Source: Hortaea werneckii (taxonomy: Eukaryota; Ascomycota; Dothideomycetes; Mycosphaerellales; Teratosphaeriaceae). From it: 64,000 nucleotides of DNA. Shown piece after piece: positions 19,252 through 30,404 of the stretch (its first letter is position 1; the number at the start of each line of letters is the position of its first letter). The stretch lies in assembly GCA_037044905.1 (NCBI GenBank), contig JBAOKB010000159.1:124001-188000 (forward strand). Direction: 5' to 3'. Both the position numbers and the translations under genes were made by a program. Under the pieces are notes generated by a model. It was not told the DNA's origin. It was given only the letters and a program-made list of their open reading frames with translations, and did no database searches.

Positions 19252-22200
19252 TCACTTCAACCAGATATCCCCACCCTCACCATCCACGTACCTAGCCCAA
19301 GCAATCTCAAACGCATCCTCAAGATCGCGGGTCCAGCGACGGGTATCGAACAAGGCGCTGGACCAGCGGGCATGGTAGAGCAGATGCCTGAGCTCCATGA
19401 TGCGGCCGGTCGCTCTGCCTTCTCCGGTATGGCCACCGACGCTGGGAAGGTGACGGGATGAAGAGGAAGAGGAGGGGAGATGACGAGAAGTTGATGCAGA
19501 AGGAGCCGGGTGATAAGTCAGCGACGCACCCAGTTTAACCGCCATCTCCTCGTACTCCTCTTCAGTCTTGGCGACTAGTTCCCTCCCCGCTTGCACGCCT
19601 TCGGCGGTCTTGGGCAGAGCACCGAGGAGGATACTAGCGGCCATGCGGGAGCACATTTTATACCCGTAGCGCGGCAGAGTCAGGAGCGGGGTGCCGCTCC
19701 ACAGGACGTCGGCGGCGGTGGTATGGGCGTTGCATTCGGCGGTGTCGAGGACGAGATCGCAGATCCTCGCGCGGGAGATGTGGAGGTGTTTGGGGGCGAC
19801 GTCGGTGAAGATGACGCGGGAGGCGACGTTTTCGCCGGCCCAGAGGCGGGCGGTGTTGAGGAGGTGGTGTTCGCCGAGGTCGGGGAAGCGGAGCAGCCAG
19901 AGGATGGAGTTGGGGACGCGGGCGAGGATGCGGAGCCAGGTGCGGAAAGTGGTTGGGTCGATCTGTGGATCAGGATATGGTTAGCTTTTGCATAGTGAAG
20001 GGACCAGAAATATCTTTACCTTATAGAGCTGATTGAAGTTCCCAAAGATGACCGTATCATCAGAGAGATGCGGGAAAAGCTCCTTCCGCATCCTCCACCG
20101 CTCAGTAAGCTCCTCGTCCCAATTCGATAGCTTCTGGCGCGCCTCAGGCGAACTCTGCTTATGATCGCAACAGAAGAAGGTATCACGGCAGAAAATGACA
20201 TTTTCTCCATAAACCCAGCGCTCATCATCACTGCCAGAATTGCCATCCTTGAAAGAATCCTCGAGGTCGACGTTCCGACGGTACGGGCGTAGCGTGTCTG
20301 GCGGGATGGCAGTCTCGTCCGCGAGCAGGTAGTCGCACCATTCGGCCCCTAGAGTGCCAGCGAAGCCCATGAAGGACATTTGAATGGGAGCTGGGCGTGC
20401 GGCGAAGACTTCGTTTCGTGCACCGCGAGTGTATCCATTCAAGTTGACGAGTATGTGGATACCATCGGCGACGATCTGCTGCACTATCCTCTCCACGGAC
20501 CAGCCGCTGGCATCGTGGAATACGGGGGCTTCGGCTTGGATTTGCTGTCGGTGCACAGAGCCATCGCTCGCTGTGGTGGCATAGCAGTACGCCTTGACAC
20601 GTTTTGGGTCATGCAAACCAAACACCGACTGCATAAGGTGTGCCAGCGGGTGGTTGTTGAAGTCAGAGGAGACGTAGCCGACCTTGAGATATGGTGCAGG
20701 TGGCCGAGGTGGTGGGAAGACCTGCTTGGGCAGCCAAGGGGATTGTAGAGTCGACACTGAAATTCTCAACCCGTTCCGTTGTGAGATGAGGCGAATTTGT
20801 TCCGCTGACATGGGGCAGGTGAATGTATGAAACGGTAAGACCGTGGGTGCAGTCGGCACTGTCAAGGCCGCGGGTAGTCGAGGTCGGTCATAACTTCCAG
20901 GCGGACGCTGTTTCTTGTCGACGTACAGATCGCGGTACCACTGCCATCCGATGCGTCTCGTAGCCCTCTCGATGAGCCTTGTAATGCGAGCACCTTCCCA
21001 TTTCTGACCCGCCCAGGCAGAGATAGCCTGTCGCATGCTAAGCTCTTTACCCTTGATGTTGTCGCCTCGGCCATCCAAAACGGTCAATTGATGGACCATG
21101 CTCTCGATGAGCGAAGGGGTCAATGTTCCGTAACCCCATCCCTCACCCTCTTTGAGTTGTTTTTCCACAATATCGACAACCCGTTTGATCCATCCCGAGC
21201 TAGTTGTTCCTGGCTGTCTTGCATCTCGAAGCATGCCTTGCGAATCAACATGCCACCTGTCTCTCTTTCCGCCATCTTCTGCGATCCCACCACGAGATTG
21301 CCATCCACATACAGAATTGAGGGCATTGACAAGACCACACACAGCTTCAGCGAACTCAGGGCTGACTTCGACGGCGCGCTTGTAGTACACAATTGCCTCA
21401 CTGATTCTTCCTTTGTCCTTGACTGCATTGGCCAGATTAGCCAGCGCGATATCAAATTTGCCGTCGCACTTGACAGCTCGCTCGTACATGTTGATCGCAG
21501 CGTCAAGCTGATTTATGTCTTTCAACAAGCTGCCAAGGTTGGTGTATAGGTGCGCGTGGTTCTGATCGAGCTGCAGACCATAGTTATAATATTGCAGTGC
21601 AAGGGCAATACCACTTCCTGGCATAATGCCAGGTATGTCTGACTTATTGGGAGCTTGCACGGACACAGCAGTCTGCTGGACGCTGGCGAGTAAGATGCCG
21701 ACGTTGTTCGCAGTCGAGGGACTAGGCTGGAGCGAAAGCGATAGGTAGTACAGGGCTAAGATGTCTCGTACGCCGTGTGTCAGTGGTGTAATTCCTGCGG
21801 AGCGACCAGTATTCGACATGCCGTCCTGGAAGATTTTGGCAAGAGAGAGGAGGGAATTACTCGTGGTCGAAATGACAGCCTTCCGCGCGATGCTCTGTGG
21901 ACCTCCCGGCACATACTGAAGACCAGGCAACTCTCCAATGTGTGGAAAGCACAGCCTCGAAGTGGAAAGCGCTTGGTCTGGAGTCAGCAATATAGGCTCG
22001 CCAGATACAGCCGTCTTCTGGTGCTGGTAAGGCGGCCGGTAGTGCAGTTGAGAAGATACCACGGCCAGAATGTGTGTCACCAGGCCTTGAATTCCACTGA
22101 ACCCTCGGCCAGCGGCTATAAGTACTGCATCCTCAAAAGCACGAGCGGCGCCTGCGTTGTCACCCAGCCCATACAGCATATTACCCTTAGCGTGAATGAG

Positions 22201-24282
22201 AGCTAGAATTCGACCGTTGTCGCAACCCGGTATTGCAAAGCCACTTGAACCGAAACCGGGCTCTGATGAAGCTGGATTGTCTTGCCAATCTGCGGTGAAA
22301 GCGTCGCCGTCTGCATCAAAGTCGAAAGAGATCCTGTCGGATTGATCGGACTGACAAGGCGAGCGGCTCGCATTAGAAGAGGAGCACTCGCTTTGGCGGT
22401 CGGATGCTTTGAGTAGGTCTGAACTGTTTGGCTGCCTTAGAGAGCGCTCGACATATTCAATGACACGAATAGCATCATGGCCCCGCTGGTCGTTGCACAA
22501 TAAGCCTACCAAATGTTCAACAGCCTCGAAGTGGTTAGGGGCAGCCTTGATGACTTTCATCCAATGCTCTTCAGCCTCAGTCCTCCGTCCTGTGGCGAGA
22601 AGAGTGGCGGCAAGGTTCGAAGTCGCCTCCAAATGCTTCGGATCCTTCTCCAAGACCTTATTGTACCAGCGTAGAGCCTTCTGATAGTTGCCAAGGCCAT
22701 ACGCAAGACATCCGCCCAAGTGCATGCCATCTGTCCATTGCCAGTCAGTATCCTGGCACAGTTGTGTCATGTACGTAAGTGCGACTGCTGCTCGAGAAGG
22801 CGGTGAATCATCGGGCGGCGGCTGGGAAACGATAGGTGAAACGGATGACCCTGAAGTTCTCCGGAGGGTCTTGAATCTGTCAACAGGGGGCTGAGCGGAG
22901 TGATGCCACTGCTGGGCTTGAGGACGTTGGCTCTGCCATTGGTCATGTGATACTCTTCGCTCGTACTCATTGTCCTGAAGTTGAACGCCACCCGGTGCCC
23001 AAGCCGAGGAAGAGCGCGCTTTCGGTGTGGTTGATTCATCTTCTCTTTCTTGTCTAGAGTTGCTGCTAGGGATGTTGTCTGCGTTTGCTGGATTTTCAGA
23101 GCCATCGGAATGACTGCTAGTAGTAGTTGCAGCTCGTCGCTTGCTTAGAGCCACGGATGACCCAACGGTGGGCAGCTTTGGCGGTTTAGGGTAGAAGGCT
23201 GGGCGATTGACGCCGGGCGCACTGGGGTGTCTGCCTTGCTGCTGTTGCTGCTGCTGCTGGTGACGTCTTGCACTGTGCATGTACGCTAAAAGTTCTCTAT
23301 ACTGTTGCAATGCCCATGCAAAGATCTTGTCCCGCTGCCGGCCATTTGGCGACGATGCTCCGTATTCGGCGGCGAGATCTAGCACGGATGCTGCGCCGTC
23401 ATTCAAGGGAGCTGATGTAGAGGATGGATAAGCAGGTTGCCAGTAATCATGCGTATTGCGATGGTATGGCTGAGCGCCATGTAGGAGGGGCGGTGCGATG
23501 TTAGCAGGATGCAATGCCGAGCGATGTGCCCCTGCCCACGGACTTCCATGCGAGAGAGCGTGATGTTGCCACAACTGGGCTTGATGAGAGAGCTGTGGAT
23601 TAGGAAGCGAGCCGGTCCAAGGCGGCGGTGGGTGATGGTAGAATCGCGGATCACGAACAGCAGCTGGTCGATACGGGACGAAAGTGCCATCATGCCAGTA
23701 CGGACCGTAAGGCCCTGTCACCTGCCCACCTGATGCCGTGGGTCCAAGGTGCTGAAATGGAGGCTGAAGAACACTTGGTACTGACTGGTTGAAATACTGC
23801 TGAGCATTGTATTGATGTTGCAATGGCATCTGGTAAAGCATCGAGTCCATGACGGGCAGAGACATGGTTGGAGGATAGTGCGAGCCTTGCCAGCCAAAGG
23901 CGGATGGAGAGCCCCATGCGCCTTGTGCACCATTCTGTCTTTGCTGATGCTCAAGGAAAGTACGCTTGCTACTGCCGGCAGGAGCATAACCATGTGCCTC
24001 ATTGACCAGCAGCTGATGTTTCTGGGGCTGTATGTCTGCAGCGCCGTCGTAACCCGCACTCAGAGTCCCGTTCGGAGTCTTGCGCCGCAAAGTGTTCTCG
24101 GGGCGAGGCGTCTGCTCGCCACTCGCACCATAGCCAGGACTTACCAGATGCTTGGAATGGCCATGGTGGATTGGCAGGGCATATTGGCTCGTAAGGTAGG
24201 GCATAGAGTTTTGGATAGAGGAAGAGCTGGCGGAATCAGCATTCGAGCGATAGATGTTGTGACGAACCACTTCGGCACTCAT
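19252..24282 (-). CDS. GT41 O-GlcNAc transferase-like protein with TPRs, two exons
   Basis: Join of 24282-20020 and 19962-19252, 1657 residues, with a 57-nt intron (donor GTAAAG, acceptor CAG) that joins FNQLYK to IDPTTFRTW in frame. Residues 1-490 are Gln/Ser/Pro-rich and disordered. TPR blocks lie near 510-615 and 890-990 (NLGSLLKDINQLDAAINMYE). The GT41 domain runs from ~1199 (GYVSSDFNNHP-x-x-HLMQ, DGIHILVNLNGYT, RPAPIQMSFMGFAGT) through the FNQLYK lysine to VAPK-x-x-HISRARICD and the NAHTTAADVLWSGTP nucleotide-binding segment. His in NHP/AHLM and Lys in QLYK, needed in animal OGT, are present, suggesting an active enzyme that adds O-GlcNAc (or O-fucose, as in SPINDLY) to Ser/Thr of nuclear and cytosolic proteins. 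Confidence 0.84.
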
Positions 24283-26535
24283 GGTGGCGCAGCTTCTCGC
24301 TAGTCCACGCGATCGATACCGCAGGATCTAGCGCTGATGTCTGCGCTTCACCGCCGAGGGTACGTGCCAATGCCTTTGCGATAGCTGTTCACATCGACCA
24401 CGCATGACATCTCGCTGCTAGTGCCACGTTTATGAGAGCCCGCTGGCCGCTCTTACGCACGTCGCTCTCAGAGTCTCCCGTCAATCCTTGCCAGAGGACT
24501 CTGGGATAGTTGCTCTCGAACGTATTATCTATATCTCTTGTCAAGTGCCTTCCCGGCGGTATGGGAACACACAAAGCTGCCAGCCTCCGAATGGCACAAA
24601 AGCGGATAGATTGGCGAGTGGGCGATGCGGTTGCCCAGCAAATGGTTGGAATAGTAACGGACGGGCAGTTGCAGCGCACGCTCGCATCAATGTTCAATAG
24701 TGAGCACCGCTGGCCTACGCCTCGCTGAGCAAGCAAGGGAGTGGGCGAATGCTCGGTGCCTCGCTATTGGCGACTGCTCACAGAGCGGATGCCGCGGTAG
24801 AAGGCAGTGGCCCGTTGTAAACAAGACCACTTATTGTTATGCTTCTCGTAAGGATGCGGAGCCTGGTAAGTGGGTCGTGAGCACCGCAGAACATTGACAA
24901 GCAGTGTGCCGCCTGCTTGTGATGGTATCCGATCTCGTCCACCACTCGATGGTCTTTCCCAGCCAGAAATGCTTTTTGTGCCACCCAACGACTTCTGTGC
25001 GCAACCGTGAGGCGTGTGTCAGGCACAGTTTTTCCGCCTCTTCCCGTGTCCTTATCAGAGCTCCATCTGAGCCTCTTGATGTGTCCTCAGCTCTTTGCTG
25101 ACGCGCTCGAGACAGCCTGCGCGGATGGGCTTCGACGGGGAATGGAAGAAAAAAGAGTAGCCACCTACATACGAAGAGGTGACAGGCATGCACAAGGTCA
25201 AGAATCCATCTACCTTGACAAGGACGAGACGAAGTCATCCGCAGACCTAACTAGCGACCGAATCAACCGTCTCTAATCCATGTTAAGTGCACGCAGAGGC
25301 GCATTTTGGCTGTGCTAGCGCGGCGCCACTGCACCCAGCAAACGGCCGTGACAACCTTGGAACCTTTCCCACTCCACACATCTCCCTGACTGGATCACAT
25401 TGACAGGAACCACATTTCCTCCTGGTTTGTTGCTTGTTATAAAACGCCCAATGAGCGGCCGCGGAAGATGGGCTCCTCCTATCACATGATTCTTCCCTCC
25501 TCTCATCCCACAACCCTTGACGCTGCCAATGTACCTCCTAGTTCTACGAGCCGAAATGTGTGGCAAATATATCATCCCAACCTTCCCGACCAACTCACTA
25601 CTACACGCAGGGTTCCGAACGACAAGCAGCCTCATGTGGCTTCCGTGCAAAGGACACACACCATGAATGTGGCACGATGACTCGGCCACGCCGCATGACC
25701 CTCGCTCTCCGCCCGCATGACGGCGGCGGGGGCCCTACTGTGCAAATAAGCTTAGCATCCACCCGAATCCACCTTTTTCCGGCGAGATGCAGCATGTGGC
25801 TCTCCGCCCCCCTCCCCAAGCCGGCGGATGGATGCAATCCTGTCACAGTCATACAGGACGCGGGAAGCGCCGGCAAAGTCAGCCCAGCCGACGGGGAGAC
25901 ACTCCGCAGGGTCCTCGTAGCTGAATACCTTACCTCTACACGAGATCCAAATGGAGGTATATTTCTTTGTGACGATCGGCGGTATGGACTACTCACGGCG
26001 GGTTCTATCTTTGTTCTTTTCTCCTGAATGCTCGACATGCAGTAGAGCGACACACCGTCTTGTCTCAGCATCCGCGTAGTCCACCACTAGACGCGTATGG
26101 ACGACAATAGTGATCCTTGGTTCATGGCAGAGCGGTCGGTGGTGAATAATATTTTAATATTACCATTATGATAAGTGCAATAATTCTTGTAACTTGTAGT
26201 ATAACATCTAATATCCGTAGTAGGGCTTATTAATTGCTCCACTGCCAGATTACACTGCTGTACTTTATGTGCCTCATTCAATAGTCGACAGAATGCACCC
26301 TATCACTGGAAGTTCTTGATGTCTTCTCTAGACTGTGACCTTCGAGGCCTGTATATCCAGCAACCGCCGAGACATCTTCACACGGTTCTTCCTGCTCGTG
26401 AGACTGGAGGCAAGAGAAACCAGGAGCAACACATTCCTTGAATTCGAACAATGTGTCTTCTTGCAAATATTACATAGCCCTTCAAGCAACCGATCCAACA
26501 CAACGCCCACTGACCCATCAACTGAGACACGACAT
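24283..26535. other. Long gene-free region upstream of the GT41 gene
   Basis: 2.25 kb between the GT41 start and the BMS1 stop. Base composition is ordinary except for an AT-rich island at ~26125-26250. Many small open frames overlap on both strands without motif or codon bias, so I call no gene. The GT41-proximal half likely includes its promoter and 5' leader. Confidence 0.55.
26125..26250. other. Short AT-rich island
   Basis: About 125 bases strongly enriched in A/T inside otherwise mixed-composition DNA, in the 3' flank of BMS1. It resembles the base composition of the RIP-degraded block at 30.4-35.2 kb, so it could be a repeat remnant; origin unproven. Confidence 0.4.
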
Positions 26536-29500
26536 CTAAGTCTTCCGCCTCTTCCCTCCACCAGCACCACCGTCCTCACTCCACCCCTTCCGCTTCCTCC
26601 CCTCCCTAGCCCAAAACTGATCCCGCTCCCTCTTCTCCCTCTCCCGTCTCCGTTCCGCCTCCTCCTCCTTCTTCTTCAAATGCGGCTCCCGCCGCTCCGC
26701 CTGCTTCTTGCTCCTCTTCTCGACCTTCTCGTTCCGTAGCGCCATGACCGTCTGCATCAGCCGCCTCGCCTGCTTCTCCTCGCCGCCAGGCACCACCGCA
26801 CGCTTCTGCACGTACGTGTCTTTCTTCTGCGGCTTCATCTGGGAGATTTGCGATTTGTAGGGGAGTTCGGCCTGCAGTTTGCGAGGGATGCGGAGAGGGT
26901 TGAAGTGTCGCTCTTGGCGCTCGATGGGACGGTAGGCGGAGTTGCGTTCTTTCGGGGTCGGGATGCCTTGTTCGGCGCGGACTTGGCCGGTGAGACGCAT
27001 GCCTTGCCATCCTTCTCCGCCCTTCTTCCCGTCGCTCACCTCTTCTGCATTGGTCTTGCCCAGTCCTGCGTCCTGCTCTAGGAGCTCGGTCACGGGGAGG
27101 TAGAACCGGTGTGGTCGGATGGGGTACCAGGCTCGGAGGAAGATGATGTCGCTCATCAAGACCTTGTCCTCAAAGGTGGCCCGGAAACAACCTTCGGGTT
27201 TGCTGAGTGCCTTCTTGATCTGGCCTCTCACGCCGGACACGGTCTTGATTCCTGCTCCTTCGAACTTAGCAATTTCGAGAGCGGAGTTGAACATGTCCTT
27301 GACAAAAGCAGTGTTCTTGAAGATCTTGTAAGGGTGACCGGTGAGCTTCAGCTTCTTCACAATCTCAGTGCCTTCGTCAACGCTCAAGACGGTGCCGGTC
27401 GCTGCGATACGGAAGCCGGGATTCTTGTTAGAGAATGACTGAACAGCGACAAAACCCGTGTTTGGCGCGTGGAGTGGTGCCCAGAAAGTAGCGTGGCAAT
27501 GCATGTGTTCCGGGGTGTATTTGAGCATGCGATGCCTCACTCGCTCTTGATGGATATGGTAGATGGGCAGACTCTGGAATCGTCTCCAGCCCAACGAAAA
27601 GATGAGAGGATCATTGGTCTTGAGGATCTTCTTGTGCCACCTGTGCCGCTTGATACGGACTTGCACGAATCCCATCCGCTCCTCTGTAGGCTGAAGTCCT
27701 CCGATCAGGACAGGGAAGCGAGGATTAAAGTTCTCCACAAATTCGTAAGGCACGCCACTGAGGATGATTCGAGCATAGGTGCCGGCCTTGTACCCTTCCG
27801 CTCTGATGCGGGAATGCTCGTCTAGCTTCTCAAATTCGGCGCGATTGATGTCTTGCTGCTTTTGGAGAAGGGCTTTCTGAGCATCATACCATTCGTCTTC
27901 GCCAAATTCGCGTTCTTCCGCTGTACCATCTGCATTACGATTGGCATTCTTGGGATTCAGGAAGCCCTCTCGGTCCTCTTCCTCGAATCGGAGCTTGAGA
28001 TCTTCTTTTCTCTTGGCGTTCTTCGCTCTTTCGTCTTCCAGATCAGCTTGTTCGTCTTGCTCATCTTTGTCTTCTTCAGCCTCTTTGCCGTGCTTTTCTC
28101 CAGTCTCCAGATCCTCAAATTCTCCATCGCCTTCCTCATCTTCATCCTCATCAAGCCCCTCGAATCCCTCTTCATCTTCTTCATCGTCCGATCCAACATC
28201 TTCAGCGTTGGCGCCTGTTGCCTTGCCACCTCGAGCAAACCTCTTCTTCAGTCTCTCGGTAATTTCTTCATCGCCCGTGAGCTTCTGTTTCAAAGCATCG
28301 TAATCCATCTTAGGTATCATCCTCTCCTCGTCCTCCTCATCAGCACCTTCCCTCTTCTTCTTGAATAGCCCTTCCTCTTCATCCTCGTCTTCATCTGCAC
28401 CACTTTCAGCGTCGTCATCGCCACCCTCGCCCTTCCACCTGCGCAGGACTTGGGCAGTAGAGAGCATATCATCATACATCAACCTCGCTAGCTCTGCGAC
28501 CCGGTAGGGCTGCTTACGGCCATGCATCGCTTGCGCACGCTCGGCCAGACGATCCTTCCAGCGCAGTTCGCCATCGTCTTCGTCCTCATCCTCATCTTCA
28601 AGTTCGCCGTCATCATCCTCGTCATCCTCCTCGAGCTCCTGATCTCCGTCTGCCGAGGAGAGCGAGCCAAGATCACTGTCGGAGTCTGCGAAAGCTATGT
28701 CGCCCGCGACCTCTTTATCCTTATAATTTCGGGACTTGCCTACTTGTTTCTCCGAGGCTTGCTGGAACCTTTCAAGGTCGGCCTCATCGTCAGACTCCCC
28801 ACTTTCGAAACCCTCGTCTTCCTGCTCATCGTCTTCATCGCCGTTGCGCTCTGCCATTCGGGCCTTGCGATGCCCGATGCGACCGGTATCCCGGGCGCCA
28901 TCTTCACCTGTCTCATCGTCTTGGGCTTCCAGTTCCTGTACCTTTCCGCCCTTTTCGAACAGACTAATGCCCTGCTCATCTTCGCCAAGCACTCTCCTCC
29001 CACCTTGCAACCCGACCATCATCTGCTCACCAAGCCCTCTCTCCGTCTCGTCGTCATCAGCGTCGAATGTGTTGCTCTTGACATCAATGTAGACAGCATC
29101 CTTATCCACCAGTACTCCGCCCACATCGGACATGGGCGCGTAAATGACTTTCTGCTTTTCACCTAAGCGCCTCCTCTTTTTAGTTCCCTCGGCTTTCTCC
29201 TGGGCTTGCTGGAAGTACGGAGTTGGGCAAGGATCAGGTAGCGCCTCTATTTCCGCGACGTCCAAGTCTCCAACGCCAGGGACATGCACGCGGGCTGAGT
29301 GAGATGGGAAGTTGGTGCCACGCAGGTATCCATACAATGCCACGGTGCGATCGCATTTTTCATTCTCCTCAACGGCGGTGGGAGGCGAGACATCCAACAT
29401 GCGGTCGGCAAGGGCGTATGCATGGCTGTTCCTCCACACCAACGGCCTTGGATTCTTCATAACGCTCAGGAAACGGCTGAGGTTCAGAACCTCACGATCG

Positions 29501-30144
29501 GGATAGCGGCCATTGATGACACCGCTCAGGTAGAAAAGCTTTGCGCCCTGGTACAACTCAGACCAGAAGCGGTGTTTCAGCCGCTTCTTCTGCATCTTCA
29601 GGGCATCCTGCTTGCGGAAGAGGTCCAGGTGAGTCAGGATGCCGAACACATTGCCTGGCATACCGGTGCTCGACAGCACCGACAGGAACTCCATCGTCTC
29701 CATCTCGAAGCCATAGTTGCCATCAATCATAAGCAGCACAATGTCGACCACCTTTGCCAGATCGATGGCGCTGGCGAGGGAGTCGCTCGGGCATTCGAGG
29801 AAGGTGAGTCTCCGCCTCTTACTCGTCACGACCGTAATGGGGCCCCGGGGATCGGAGATGGTAGACTTGGTATAGCGGCGCACGAGACTTTTGATCAGAG
29901 TGGTCTTGCCGACACCAGGCGGTCCGACCACGCCAACCACCAGAGGGGGTGCCTCTTCCGGCAAACGGTCGACGAGAGGTACATGAAGTCGTTTCTCCTT
30001 GATATCGCTCGAGCGGCCAGCCTGCTTAGCCAAGCGTCCTGGGGCGGCGACGGCGAAGGCTTTGGGGTTCGGCTGGGATTTGTCCTTCTGCTTCTTCTCC
30101 TTCGCCGGCCGGTGCGGACGATGCACCTGCTCTTCGCCTGCCAT
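26536..30144 (-). CDS. BMS1: Ribosome biogenesis GTPase BMS1
   Basis: 1202 residues, single exon, close to the usual Bms1 length. The basic N-terminus is followed by a GTPase domain with P-loop GPPGVGKTT (74-82), a FLECPSD switch segment and LTHLDLF as the base-recognition motif (~178). The centre (~370-740) is a very acidic, Glu/Asp-rich region with SDDE motifs. The C-terminal Bms1/Tsr1 (RIBIOP_C) domain spans ~800-1100 (YARIILSGVPYEF, GFVQVRIKRHRWHKKILKTNDPLI, GHPYKIFKNTAFVKDMF). The extreme C-terminus is a Lys/Arg/Glu-rich helix. Bms1 acts in the nucleolus in the SSU processome, delivering Rcl1 for early 18S rRNA maturation. The transposon left end lies ~200 bases upstream of its start. 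Confidence 0.93.
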   Translation of the reverse strand: MAGEEQVHRPHRPAKEKKQKDKSQPNPKAFAVAAPGRLAKQAGRSSDIKEKRLHVPLVDRLPEEAPPLVVGVVGPPGVGKTTLIKSLVRRYTKSTISDPRGPITVVTSKRRRLTFLECPSDSLASAIDLAKVVDIVLLMIDGNYGFEMETMEFLSVLSSTGMPGNVFGILTHLDLFRKQDALKMQKKRLKHRFWSELYQGAKLFYLSGVINGRYPDREVLNLSRFLSVMKNPRPLVWRNSHAYALADRMLDVSPPTAVEENEKCDRTVALYGYLRGTNFPSHSARVHVPGVGDLDVAEIEALPDPCPTPYFQQAQEKAEGTKKRRRLGEKQKVIYAPMSDVGGVLVDKDAVYIDVKSNTFDADDDETERGLGEQMMVGLQGGRRVLGEDEQGISLFEKGGKVQELEAQDDETGEDGARDTGRIGHRKARMAERNGDEDDEQEDEGFESGESDDEADLERFQQASEKQVGKSRNYKDKEVAGDIAFADSDSDLGSLSSADGDQELEEDDEDDDGELEDEDEDEDDGELRWKDRLAERAQAMHGRKQPYRVAELARLMYDDMLSTAQVLRRWKGEGGDDDAESGADEDEDEEEGLFKKKREGADEEDEERMIPKMDYDALKQKLTGDEEITERLKKRFARGGKATGANAEDVGSDDEEDEEGFEGLDEDEDEEGDGEFEDLETGEKHGKEAEEDKDEQDEQADLEDERAKNAKRKEDLKLRFEEEDREGFLNPKNANRNADGTAEEREFGEDEWYDAQKALLQKQQDINRAEFEKLDEHSRIRAEGYKAGTYARIILSGVPYEFVENFNPRFPVLIGGLQPTEERMGFVQVRIKRHRWHKKILKTNDPLIFSLGWRRFQSLPIYHIHQERVRHRMLKYTPEHMHCHATFWAPLHAPNTGFVAVQSFSNKNPGFRIAATGTVLSVDEGTEIVKKLKLTGHPYKIFKNTAFVKDMFNSALEIAKFEGAGIKTVSGVRGQIKKALSKPEGCFRATFEDKVLMSDIIFLRAWYPIRPHRFYLPVTELLEQDAGLGKTNAEEVSDGKKGGEGWQGMRLTGQVRAEQGIPTPKERNSAYRPIERQERHFNPLRIPRKLQAELPYKSQISQMKPQKKDTYVQKRAVVPGGEEKQARRLMQTVMALRNEKVEKRSKKQAERREPHLKKKEEEAERRREREKRERDQFWAREGRKRKGWSEDGGAGGGKRRKT

Positions 30145-30341
30145 TTTGAGCGAAAATGCGCTCGCACAGCAGGAATTGGGAGCGCACAGTGTAGTGTCGC
30201 TGTCGCTGCAGAAAGCAAAGCAGACGGCCGGTGGCTTCAGAAGTTCGCGCTCGAAAAGTTCAGCCGGCGTTTGAGCGGAGATAGCGGGTAGATCCTCTCT
30301 TATCTACAGCCGGGAGATGCACGCCCGTACACTCATGTGTA

Positions 30342-30370
30342 CAGCTGGCTCGACCCCCCTAAACGCGGGC

Positions 30371-30376
<6 letters not shown>
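30342..30376 (+). repeat. Left terminal inverted repeat
   Basis: Begins CAGCTGGCTCGACC and includes CGCGGGCTAACCC. It differs from the reverse complement of the right repeat at positions 4, 6, 17 and 22 only. It runs straight into a C31 run (30374-30404). Confidence 0.85.

Positions 30377-30404
<28 letters not shown>
30374..30404. repeat. C31 homopolymer in the left transposon end
   Basis: Thirty-one C exactly where the right end continues AACCCGCGCT. The run therefore replaces or obscures the second half of the subterminal palindrome on this side. Confidence 0.85.
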
